From contig CM033120.1 in the NCBI GenBank assembly GCA_019321725.1, forward strand, positions 9,801,694 through 9,865,693: a stretch of 64,000 nucleotides of DNA, given 5' to 3'. Shown here one piece after another: positions 10,780 through 22,300 of this stretch. The notes below the pieces were generated by a model, which saw only the letters and a list, made by a program, of their open reading frames with translations, had not been told where the DNA came from and did not search any database. Source of the DNA: Paulownia fortunei (lineage: Eukaryota > Streptophyta > Magnoliopsida > Lamiales > Paulowniaceae). Position 1 is the stretch's first letter. Each line of letters opens with the position of its first letter. The translations under genes were made by a program, and so were the position numbers.

Positions 10780-11650
10780 GAATTGATAATCAAAATTTGG
10801 AAGGCAAAATTACATGAAAGATACAAAATTTTTCTTTGGAGAGTGATCAACCATTGTACCCCTACCAAATGCAGATTGAATTCCATATTCACTATCAATG
10901 ATCTATTTTGCCCATTGTGCTTGGAATATGAAGAAACTAATGATTATATCTTTAAAGAATGTGCCTACACTACTTGAATTTGGTTTGCATTGAGATGGAG
11001 TTTTAGAATTGATCAGTTTGAAGATTTGAAGCTTAATCAATGGAATGGTTTGCTTCTAGATGATAAATCTAATGTGTTTCCAACAAATGAATTAAACCAA
11101 GAATTCTTATCCTTCTTTGTTATTGCTTTGGATTTTATCTGGAAAATGAGGAATGCTAGGGTTCATGGGGAGGATATACTTGACATCCTGACGACTACCC
11201 GCTTAATTGATAAAATCTCCTTGGAACACTAGAAGATAAGAAAACTGGAAGTGTGCCATTATATACCTGATTTAATCTAACTTCAATGGCTTGAACCTTG
11301 TCCAGGATGGTTTAAAGTCAACACAGACATTACTTTCAACAACGGATTCTATTATCTTGCCATGCTAGTTCGGTTGGTATATCGTAGGTATTAGATCCAT
11401 TGGTTGGTGAAACTAGAGCAATTCTGGATGCTTTCTATTGGATGCAAAACTGTGATTCTCCTCAGATCATTTTTGAGAGTGATTCTCTTCTGGCAGTTCA
11501 AATGATTCATAATGTAACAGAAGGTGCAGTGGGGCGTGAGTATTTTCGTGGATAGAGCTAGAAGTATATTGATAAATAAACCTCAATGGAAGCTAGAAAA
11601 AACTCATATGAATGCAAATGTTGATGCTTGCAATCTTGCTAAGTGAGCAC
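10780..11650 (+). pseudogene. LINE zf-RVT and RNase H remnant
   Basis: The frame at 10783-10977 encodes a zf-RVT-like zinc-binding segment (KIWKAKLHERYKIFLWR followed by CPLCLEYEETNDYIF). After several stops, 11290-11645 shows the plant-LINE RNase H pattern: PGWFKVNTD, ETRAILDAF, then IIFESDSLLAVQMIHN and NANVDACNLAK. Stops and frame changes preclude function. Confidence 0.75.
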
Positions 11651-11660
11651 AAAAATGTAA

Positions 11661-12811
11661 TTGGTTTGATTTTGTTTCATGACAAACTACAGAAAAGTGC
11701 TAAACTAGAATCAAATGTAATTGGTTTGATTTTGAACTCGATGTTTCTCATTGAAATCATAGAAACTGAATTTTATGATAAACATAAAAGTTGCAGATTT
11801 ATTTTTTGGTTTTTCAATGGATTAAGAATCAAGTCAATGTGATATTTGAGCAAAGCGTTATGATTGAAATACGAATACTACCATCAATCGCACCACAATT
11901 CGGATTCTTCAACATTTCAACCAAGTTTTTTGGTTTCTTTCCATATTCTTTTTCTTTTGTCATTACCTATATGATTCCAAACTAAATGCATAAAAAGTAA
12001 TTGTTGATATAAAATTAACTCATCAGCCGCGCCAGCTGCTGCATTTACTAAAGTTTAGGTTACGCCACTCAACCCAATGTAGAATGTCTACACTTGCAGT
12101 CAGTCAGGTAATCTGTGATGTGGGCATCATCTCAACAAATCCTTATACTTTCCCAGGTTTCATACGATGACTCCAAGTCATACTGAGTAAAGGTAGTAAT
12201 GTCATTCTACATTTTAACAGTCTTTGCAGGTGGGAAAAACTTAATTAGAAAGCTTTGAACTAAGTGTGCTCAAGTTGTGATTGTTCTGACAAGTAGAGAA
12301 TTTAACTAAATTTTAGCCTTTCGTGAAGTGAAAATGAAACAATCTGAGTCTTATGGCATCATCAGTAACGCCACTGAAAGTGTCACACGAGAAAACTAGC
12401 TATATGAGCATTGAGATCTTCATTAGCCAACCCATTGAATGGACTAGATTGAACCATCCCGAGAGTTTTTCAATAACCATAGGCATCGAATAATCACGTA
12501 ATACCCTGTTATTCTCTGCTTCTTCCCCAGCATTTTTCATGGTGCTTTGAGACTATTTAAAAACTTCTATCCATACCTACGATCAATGCCTGAAAAATTA
12601 AAACAAAGAGCCTAGTTTTTCTAGATATCAAACCTACTGTAGTCGGTATTACTGTAGGGAATAAGACGACATAGTTTCAATGACTCTTTTGGAAATGCAA
12701 TCAAGGAGGACAATATTTCGAAGAATGTTAGCACTCGAAAGTAAAAGAAAATAAAAAGAATTCAAATTAAAATTAGAGTTATTTGGTATCGATATTAATA
12801 AAATAAAACAG
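11661..12811. other. Spacer with a short 60-bp-spaced repeat
   Basis: No gene is recognised. A 21-bp motif (AATGTAATTGGTTTGATTTT core) occurs near 11655 and again exactly 60 bp downstream, probably in the LINE tail. The stretch next to 12811 may be the untranslated leader of the LTR element described at 12812-14107. Confidence 0.35.
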
Positions 12812-14107
12812 TTACCGTCAACAGTGCCAAAAACTTATTGTCAAAATTATGAATGTAAATACACGTTATCGCTAACAAGTAATGGAGTGATGAACGAGTA
12901 TCGTTCCTATGAAAACTGATGAATTACTAAATACCCAAATTGTGTTAACCCCAATTTTATTTGAATGACCAAAAAAAATAAAGTATTGCTAACTAAACTA
13001 AAATTTAACTAGAACTAAGCAAACTCAAAAGCAAATAAGGATTAAATCAATGAATTGAAAACCTAAGTCTTCTATTTCACCGTAATTAATCAAAATTAAT
13101 ATTATATCTCATCTAAATTTATTCTCCTAACTAATAGTTGAGAATTCTTTAATTATCCACTAGTCTCTTCTAAGGTCTAATGAAAATATTATCAATTGTT
13201 AATTCACTATATTTCTATGTGAATTACAATAATCAACAATTCATTAAACTTTGTGGATCTCATGTAGTTACTACGCAAACTATACAAGTATTTTCTATCT
13301 TACATGCAGTTTATGACATTCAACATAATAAACTAGACACATAAATCACCTCCTAGATTATTATGATTAACAAATCATCAAATTAGTGATCAAGTAATTA
13401 GAAGCATTAAAAACAATATTGAATACTCAATTAAGAAAAGTAAATCATCAACTGAATTGATTGAAAAATTCAAATTGTCATAATTAAGCTACATCATAAC
13501 CTTAAAAAATAAAATTAGTTCATGAGAAAATTGTAAAACATCCTAACAGATTTCATAAACATGATAAAAAAAAAGTAGAAGAAAACTAGATTTTGGAGAA
13601 ATCTTGACAAATTGTTGTTTCGGCTTATCTTCTTCTCTAAATCTTGCTTCTTAATGTTCTCCTTGTAAATTCTTTGATTCCTCAAGGTTTTCTCCATTTT
13701 TCTCTCTTTGTGAATGAATGCCCCCTTGAATGATGAAAGAAATCTGATTTTTATCCTCTTTTCCTTGAAGTTGAGTCAGATTAGGAAATTTTTTCGCGTC
13801 GTACCACCTAGGCTCAAGAATGCAGCACCTAGGCACTGCGTATTCTGCCCCGTTGTTTCATATTTTCTCTTCTCGCCAATTAGCGCCTAAGCGTTAGCCT
13901 CTCTGGAATGTGACTTTCAGTGCAGTGGCTAGTTTTTTGTTTTTTTAGAAAAATGCAGATTTTTCACCTTCAAGTTGACTTGCTCTATTCACAGACGAAT
14001 TTGCAAAATAAAAAGTAAAAACGATAATAAAATCACAAGAAAATTCAAAATCTATCAAAAAATTAAGTAAATGATAATCAATTAATGGGTATAAAATCCA
14101 CTCATCA
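12812..14107 (-). mobile_element. Ty3/gypsy (Athila/Tat-like) LTR and primer-binding site remnant
   Basis: On the minus strand, a 1.27-kb LTR-like block runs from TGATGAGTGGATTTTATACC (starting at 14107) to about 12835. It is followed by TGGCACTGTTGACGGTAA (12829 down to 12812), which resembles the tRNA-Asp primer-binding site TGGCGCCGTTGCCGGGGA of Athila/Tat elements. The TGATGAG... start is also usual for LTRs of that group. No gag or pol follows, so only the 5' end survives. The exact LTR end is uncertain by a few bases. Minus-strand frames at 13515-13836 are LTR sequence, not genes. Confidence 0.65.
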
Positions 14108-14340
14108 AGTTATGATTATTTACTGCCCTCGTAACAAGGATGGCTAGAATTTTCAGAATGGTCTGAATGGAACTCCGGAATAAAATAGGAATTCTGAGTC
14201 CATTTAAATCATTTAATTATAGTTTTATAAAAAAGTGGAAAAAAAAGGAAATAAATAAAATGAGGCAATGTGAGAATTTCATTACCCTTTTCAAGATTTA
14301 TCATTCATCTCCTTATATCCAAAATAAGCATTATATCTGC

Positions 14341-14364
14341 ACACACACACACACACACACACAC
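14341..14364. repeat. (AC)n microsatellite
   Basis: Twelve uninterrupted AC units. Confidence 0.95.
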
Positions 14365-15346
14365 AAAGAAATCGAATTTTTGACAGTACTATTCTTGAGT
14401 CATTTCAAGCCTTCAACATAGTATAAATGATCTTAAAATCTGTATGAGATGTTACAGAACTTCATCAACATCTTCTAGTTGACTACAAGGATAATCATCT
14501 TGCTGGTCAGGTCACCAGATTTAGTAGAAACTGTACAGGTTTTGCATCCAAAAGCAATATATCGTTGTGAGTTAAGTCGGACTTACCCTCTTGGAACTGA
14601 TAGAAAGATGCTGCCATGAGTCCATACAGTCACAGATATGGAACTGTTTAGGTTTGTTAATTTAATTGCACTAGGAAGGAGATCAAGTCTTGATTTTAAA
14701 TAAACCAAGAATATGAAGGATGGGATAGTGTGACAATTCCCAGCATAATTTTTAATTCTCGACTGCCCACTGGGCTTTCTTTTCCTTTTTCCTCCTTGTG
14801 AACTTATTAGAGCCTCCATGTGATGTTGGACCTTGAGGAAGCACTAATTTCACTTATGTGATTGCAAGAGAATACACTGAATTGTAAAGCAGCTCATCAA
14901 CTAGAGGCTGAACCAAGAATTTATTGTTGAGATAACAGACGTATGAAATAATAAACAGCAATACGATTTTAACTTCAGACATTGAGAAAAAAGATAAATT
15001 ATTTCGGACAAAGAGGAATGAGCATGAATTTCATATGAATAGGAAATCTACGGCATGAGGTTGATATATACTTGCACCTTAATAACAACAGTTAGACTGA
15101 AAAAATAACATTCACGTTGAATAAGCAGCAGCATTCCATGCCAAATCATCACATGTAGCATTCAGGAATCTGAGATACAAAAGACAAAATCTCAATACAA
15201 GAAAGTTGAATATTACATAGACTACAAATGTACACACTCGACACCAAACGGGGGAAAATTTTGGATGAGGCCTCTAATAATTGTGAGAAGGGAATTTGAT
15301 GGCGACAAATATGTTTCCTATACAACTTTGTGAACATGGATGGATA

Positions 15347-15511
15347 CTAGAAAACTAGCTTAAAGTAATTTGATCCATCCTGGCTAGCAGGTCCAAGTGC
15401 ATATAAATCATTCAAGAAATTCACCCGTAAGTGATGTGGGAAGTCCTTACGAACTCCTGCACTCGAATAATACAATGTCCTCATAGCATCCAATGCATGA
15501 TAATAAACCAT
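15347..15511 (-). other. Short coding-like frame, unidentified
   Basis: The minus strand encodes 54 residues from an ATG at 15511 to a TAG at 15347-15349. Its composition looks more protein-like than neighbouring random frames (MVYYHALDAMRTLYYSSAG and then RKDFPHHLRVNF). An overlapping upstream frame (about 15500-15625) is also open. I do not recognise a family. It may be a last exon, a decayed gene fragment or chance. Confidence 0.2.
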
Positions 15512-16349
15512 TGAACAAGTTGAAGCTCACACAAGTGAAGTATCACGATGAGGGCACCTTTCGTACTACCTGTCATTATTACCAAAGACAAAGCACTAGC
15601 TTCATCAACATAAATGGAAGCTTCCCACCTAGTCAAAATCCTTCAAACACAGAGAAATAAGAGATACCTAAGCACTTATAAATGAGGCACAATAAGGGAA
15701 ATGGTGTTGCATACAGAAAGGCCAACAAAGTTTAGTCTGAAATTGCAGCAAAATACACATCCGAATTGAAATAGTGTACTGAGAACTATGGAGGTATAAA
15801 GGCTTAAAAAACAAAAACGTATTTCACCTCGTTTTGGGCAAAATTTATATGTTACAGCCCCAAAAAAGAATCCCTAGATCTTTACAAGATGAGAGATACA
15901 AATAACAAACAAGAGATAACACCCCTTTAAACCCAAGCTTTGGAAACAACAAAAAAGGATCATGAAGAAAGAACACAAAATTCCAATCAACTATCTTGAG
16001 TGAACTCAGGCAAATTCCACTCCTTACAGAGCCAAAGGTTTGCCTGTGAATTAGTAATTGGCTAATTGACAAAATTCTAGAATGGATGACTTCATAAATC
16101 AGCTTTGAACATATATAACCCAAAAATAATAATAACACGCTTACACAAATCACAATCATCTTCTAGAATACCTGTATATTTTACTGTTTTAGGTGATCAA
16201 AATGCACTATTAAAGATACACTTGAAACATCAGACTATACCACATTGAAGGAAAAGAGGATAAAACTAACGTATGACCATGAAAATACTGGGTTAGAACA
16301 GTATGAAGCTTACTCACAAGTTCATTGGTTCAAATGCGAACTTGAGCTT

Positions 16350-19300
16350 CTAGGGGCTGTCTTCTTCCTCATCCATCTTGTCAAGGATAACATACTTTGA
16401 TGTTGCACCATCTGTTGTTGACCCAACACTTGTCTTGCTCTTCTGCAGCTTCTGGTATCTGATAAATGAATAAAGTACAAACTGTTGAGTCAGATTTTGC
16501 AGTGCAAAAAATGCTATGGATTGTAATTAAAGAATTTATGTATTCAAATAAGACAAGAAATCCATAGATGAGAGGATCTGTCACCCCCTCCCTCCTGCCC
16601 CCCATCCCAAAGCACACTCTATAATAGAAGGTAGAAATTGCAGGAACTATGAGATGCCTGCTTCCTACACACAAGTTAAGAGGGCCCATTACACTAATCT
16701 AATATTTTTTTCGAAAGTGGGCAGAGAACAAGGTTCAAATGGCGGCATCAATATTTGCATACCATGGCTTATCTAAAAACCACAGTTTATCGATCATCTA
16801 TCCTCATCTCGTCTATCATCATTTCGTCACAGAGATGAGTAATATAATTTACAACCAGCAACATTTTTGCTAAAATGCCAAAACAGAAAGCTCCCCAGCA
16901 ATCTGTTTTGTAAAATTGTGCATAGACAATGAAATATGGATTCTTAAATTTTGCCACTAGTTCTATCTTTCAAAGACCAAAGTTGTCTCAAAAAGAAAGT
17001 AAAAAATACACAGCTCTGCTCTATGTAAGGGAACAAAAATAGAACAGGGATAATACTGAAAATTCGCAACATATAATGATACAATTGATCAACCAACGGT
17101 AAGTGCAAATAACAATTAATTTGAAAATTTTACTAACAATAAAGAATTAATAATAAAAATTGATTATTATATTCAATGGATTCAATTTACTTCATTGCCT
17201 AGAATCGGAAATAGGAACAATAACAAGGTAAAGTTTTGGTTGAATAGCATGCAGCTTGATCACTTACTTGTACCAGTTAAATAAACTGACACCAACCATA
17301 ATTGTTACAAGGCCAGCCCCTTTCAGCCAGGTGAACTCATCATGGAAATAGAACACAGCCACCTGAAAGATGTATTAAAGGTTTATTTATCAGTTCAAAA
17401 CAAAAATATAATGCACAGAGAACTTCTACTACATAACAGAGAATAGCACTATAATAGTGAACACATGATTCTGGCATTTTCACTAGTCTCAAAATCCAAT
17501 GCACAAAAAAGGGCTTCCGATACAGTTGTTTCCGAATAGGATGCATGCAATCAATAGCGCTCAAACTACAGTCTGAAATAGCCTTATGGCACGACCGAGT
17601 CAATAAAAACCCTATTTGACTTAGAGGGTGTTTGGCTGAACTTATAATTATAAGTTGTTTAACTTATAAGCTCTAAAAAAGTGTTTGGTAATTTTTTATT
17701 TTTTTTGAAAAAACTTATAAGATCCAAAAAAAAAAAAAAAAAAGTTGTTTAAGAGCTTATAAGCTCCTTAAAAAAGTACTTCCACCCCAACTTATTTTCA
17801 AATAAGATCTTACCTTAACAAACTCCTTTAAATTTGATAGTTTCAATTACAAAATTGTCATTACTAACATCATAAAACTCCATGATCTTATTTTATCAAA
17901 CACTTCAACAACTTAATTTTAAAACAAGATCTAACATCTTATAAGCTCCAAAAATATATAAGAGCTATAAGATCTTTTAAATAAGTTTAGCCAAACACCC
18001 TCTTAGTATTTACAAATTAACACATAATGGTCTGCTCTTAACCATCACTATCTATTTATTTCTTCTTTCTTCTAAAGTATCCATTTTCCCTTTTTTTTTC
18101 TCTTTTTTGAATTGGATTTGAGGGGAAAACTTGCATGCACAGTCATTCAGACATACATTTAGGGTTGGCGAACCAAATACATTTGATGCCATCAGATGAG
18201 GATCTATGATATTCACTATGTACCATGTTTGACTCCTACTTCTATTCCTCAAAAGGAATAATTAGTCAGAAAATTAAATTTGACAACTTTAAAGAAATAA
18301 GCCCTCTTTAATATAGGCATTAATCCATCAATTTTTAAGTTTGAGACTTCTCAGTTCATAATTGACAGTGCTAAAAAGATAAAGTAAAAATTAATCACTG
18401 CAAATATATAACAGATTCTATAAGACATGGAATGAAATGAAATATGTTCAGAAAACCAATTATCTCCTCAAATCTAAAAAAAGAACTCTCTTCTAAACAC
18501 AACAGTTGTTCAATATATGATGGGAATGACTTCAGTATCAAACTAACAATTACCAGAAAAATGTGGCATATTCATAAATTTAATGGAACTGTAATCAAAT
18601 ATATTTGCTGTCATACCAAAATAGTCACAGCTTCCTTCACAACCCCCGCTATTGTTACTGTTACCGCACTAGTCACAGACACGAGAATATATTCGGTTAA
18701 TACCTGCAACAAGACCAAAAAAGTCCACCTTTTCTCAGAAAAGAGAGAATTTCAAAGCTAGAAGACCTGCAAAACATGGGCAAGTTGAAGTTTAAGAATT
18801 GATTTTCAGTTATCTCTTTGTCCTGTAACCTATAGATGTTGATAAGCAGCATGAAGAAAGACATCTAGCTGACCCCCATAAATATGAAAATAGGCTTTTT
18901 TGAGTAGTTCAGTATTCCCAAAAATCTTATATAATCCATCCCAGTGTTTTCCAGAGAGATGAAATTAACTGATAAACCAAGAACCGAACACACATCACAT
19001 GGAATTTCAAACAATCAAATCATGCATCTTTTACCATGAAGAAAGCCAGAGTTCCACCAAACAACATCAGCAAACAACTTCGCACAATATGCCACGAGCT
19101 GTCAAAGTAGTCGCTCTTTCTGCACTCATGCCATGGATCCAGTAACAGAGAAAGTAGAGCAGTTGAAATTGCCATAACCGGGGTCACGTAGCTCATCAAA
19201 GTTAGGGGATTTTGAAGACCTTAAAATAGAGGAAGGGAAAAATCATTAATTAGATATGCTAAAATAGGTTGGACAAAATCCAGCCTCAATGTTATCAGTA

Positions 19301-22300
19301 TTGAGGCTCAAAGATTAACTATTGATCATGTAATTAAACTCTTAATTAAGCATCAAGGATGGACCTTAGCTTTAATTTGTAAAATAGATTAGTCTTCAAT
19401 GAGTGTTGAAAAATAAATGCAATACAGCTTACTAGCACGGCAGGCATCCCTATTAAGTGGATTTTATTATCCAAGTAATGATTCATTTAATTAATAAACC
19501 ATCAAAGAAAATGGCATCTTTCTCCTATGATTTTTTTTATCCGTCATAGTCCCCTCTGCAGCAAAAGATCTGCATCCCCAGTTAACACCAGGATTAGGGA
19601 AACATACATAATTTTCCTTCTGTATCAATCCTGTTACTTCCTTTGGCAGGACCTTAGATGCATATACAACAGTCTATATGAAATTTGTGTAGATGGCTCT
19701 CCTAGTCCACATGTACAAACAAAATCTGCCACAATCAATTAGCCACATAAGATTTAATTTCATGTCCAATTGGACTACAGGATTGTGAGAATAGTTGCAA
19801 TCAAGTAAGTTAGATGGAACACCTCTCACAGTTAAATGTTGTGTTGACCATGTTCTAGGGAAATTTAACCCTGTGACTACGCAGACTGATAATTATATTT
19901 GTCCTAGATAAGTACACAGTAATTAAGCTGATTAAAATGAACAAAATTTTCATAGCATTACCTGCACTGAATTTTCATTCATTACTCTTAAATCAGAAGA
20001 AACGTAACTGTAAATTTGATCACAAACCCTAAATTGACTTTTACACCTCGTGGAATAATTTACTTTGGACTTTTTCTGATTATTTCAGAAATGACTTGGG
20101 TAAACTAGAAACTTTTCACTGATAACTCAAAATTAACCAGATATATCAGTTCAACTATGTATCTAATATAGAAAGTCACTCAACTGAATTTTCTAACTTA
20201 ATGATCTTGGAATATAAGTGATTAGCTAATACCTTTCATAGCTAAAGTACAAAAAAATCCAGAAAATAGTTAAACAAATATCTCATTCATGTCATGAAGT
20301 TACCAAAATATATGAACTGGTAAGATTTTATCAGATAAATGAATTTTACAGTATTTGATTTAATTCAACGAAGTGTGGTACGTTTGCATACAGTTAATAG
20401 CACACTTAGCATATCACATAGCGGCTGGAAGCAACTATTCCATTATATTAGGATATTGCGACCAATATCAGACATTGTTCATCAATTCAATCATTAGAAT
20501 CAATCTGATGGAGCAAACTGATCCGCACAGATAAATTCTAGTTGTTTTCTCATATAATTTAAGATCACCAGAAGTAATACAAATTACACTAATTGTTTTT
20601 CATGTACATAGATGCTCACATGGGGCATCCTTTTCATTCAATAACCAAATAAGCAAAATTTTAATACATGCTGCATGTTTTTGCAATTACGACAATTTAT
20701 AATTACAGAAATATGACTCATAACATAAAAAAAAAAAATAAGGTGTGATTGAGATTAGGGTGTTAAGCTAGTTTTCTGGTAAAATAAGAAGAGAGAATAA
20801 AAAAAAAAAGAGTGTCCCATTGAATTCCTTGAGCTTTTCTTTGTTTCAAGGACAGATTGGTAAAGGTAGTACCCGTTGAAGAGAAATTGCACAAGAATGA
20901 TAAAGATGGTTTGATCACATTAAAAGAAGGCCTCTCGATGCACCAGCTAGAAATCATGGAACACATGGACATTTCAGCAAGAAACGTGAAATAACTTAAA
21001 TGCAAAAGATTTGAGTTTAGTAATATTTAACTATGGAATTAAACCTTGAGAACAAAGTGGAAGAGCAGGCGGATTGTAATACCCAAGCCTCACACTACTC
21101 ACTTGGCCAATATGATTCATGCACTATATGCTATTTATATGCTAATTTGCATTAACATCTACATCGCATCTTTTATAGCATTCTTAATCATTATACCTCC
21201 AATGCTATCACTTGATGTTAGTGGTTGACATCCTACAACCTAATTAAGTGATTCTATATTTAGATAACATAAAGAATAGATTGATCAATATAATGGATAT
21301 TCATAGGTTGTATGTTATAATTTTAGAAGTGTTAAAGGTGTCACTAGTAAGCTTATATGATTCGATTCGATTTGATCGAGGTGTTTTAAAGGTATACATC
21401 TATAGATTAACATACTTGGGATATCGGACATGATATAATGTGATTTAAGTGTCATAATACAAGGTTCATATGTGCATGTGATTTTAAAAAATGAAAACTA
21501 GACAATCATTTAAGAATCGGATGTCGATCGATTAGGAGATCAAATGAATGGTTAAGAAATTAGGGCATAATGTATTATCCGATCACATGGATATTAAAGT
21601 AAGTTGTACATAGATAAATAAGTAACGAGTAACACTAGATTAGGGCTGTATAAGGTGTGAAAAATATCAGATTTGAAGCACAACTTGACACCTCAACCTT
21701 GCCACCTTAAGCTTTGCCACCTCAAGCTTCCACCTCAACCTTTCTTCATTTCTATCCTTGAGCCATGACCAAAAACTATTTTCTGAGCTATTTCACTTCC
21801 AAAACCTTCATATTGAATGTTAGAAATTTCTCTCAAGTAATTCCAAGTAAAGAAAAAAAGTGAAGGAAGCAAACGGAAGTAAGGAGGAGCAAGTTGAATC
21901 TAAAATCTGTGCATATGTGAGCTTTAATTCATGTTTTTTATTTAAGTTCTTGAATTGTTTGAGGGTTTATGATTTTTAAAACTTCTATTATTGATTATAA
22001 TCATGTTAGGATGTTATTTGTGGTCTTATAATTCACAAAATAAGGATTTTTAGTTGCAAAATCACAATAAAAATCACTAGAGACAGAAACTGTATACTTG
22101 CTGATTTTTTATATTTATGCTTTATATAGGTATAATAACTTGATTAAAACCTGTGTATTTCACCATATATGTGTTTATATATGAGTCTAGGTGATGTATG
22201 TAAGTTTAGAAAGGTTATAAATTTTAATATAGTGTGATAATTAAAGAGGTGCTCAAAACTGTCTTCTTTGAAATTCAGATTCTGTCCTATGTGAATGGTG

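Larger units (their letters stand above)
7020..11660 (+). mobile_element. Decayed L1-type LINE retrotransposon
   Basis: Non-LTR retrotransposon on the plus strand, truncated at the 5' side and full of stops and frame changes. In order: apurinic-endonuclease domain (about 7060-7345, motif GDFNAIGD, resuming at 8209 after an insertion), a linker with RPFCFEAMWF-like sequence (about 8375-8420), reverse transcriptase (about 8720-10240), zf-RVT domain (about 10780-10975) and RNase H (about 11300-11645). Presence of zf-RVT and RNase H after the RT is typical of plant L1-type LINEs. A hAT element at 7346-8208 interrupts the endonuclease. The 3' boundary is approximate, because no clear poly-A tail or target duplication was found. 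Confidence 0.88.
14108..16349. other. Spacer and probable 3' UTR of the translocator gene
   Basis: The part next to 16349 is likely the 3' UTR of the minus-strand translocator gene. The rest is unassigned. It holds an (AC)n run at 14341-14364 and a short coding-like minus-strand frame at 15347-15511, listed separately. Confidence 0.4.
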
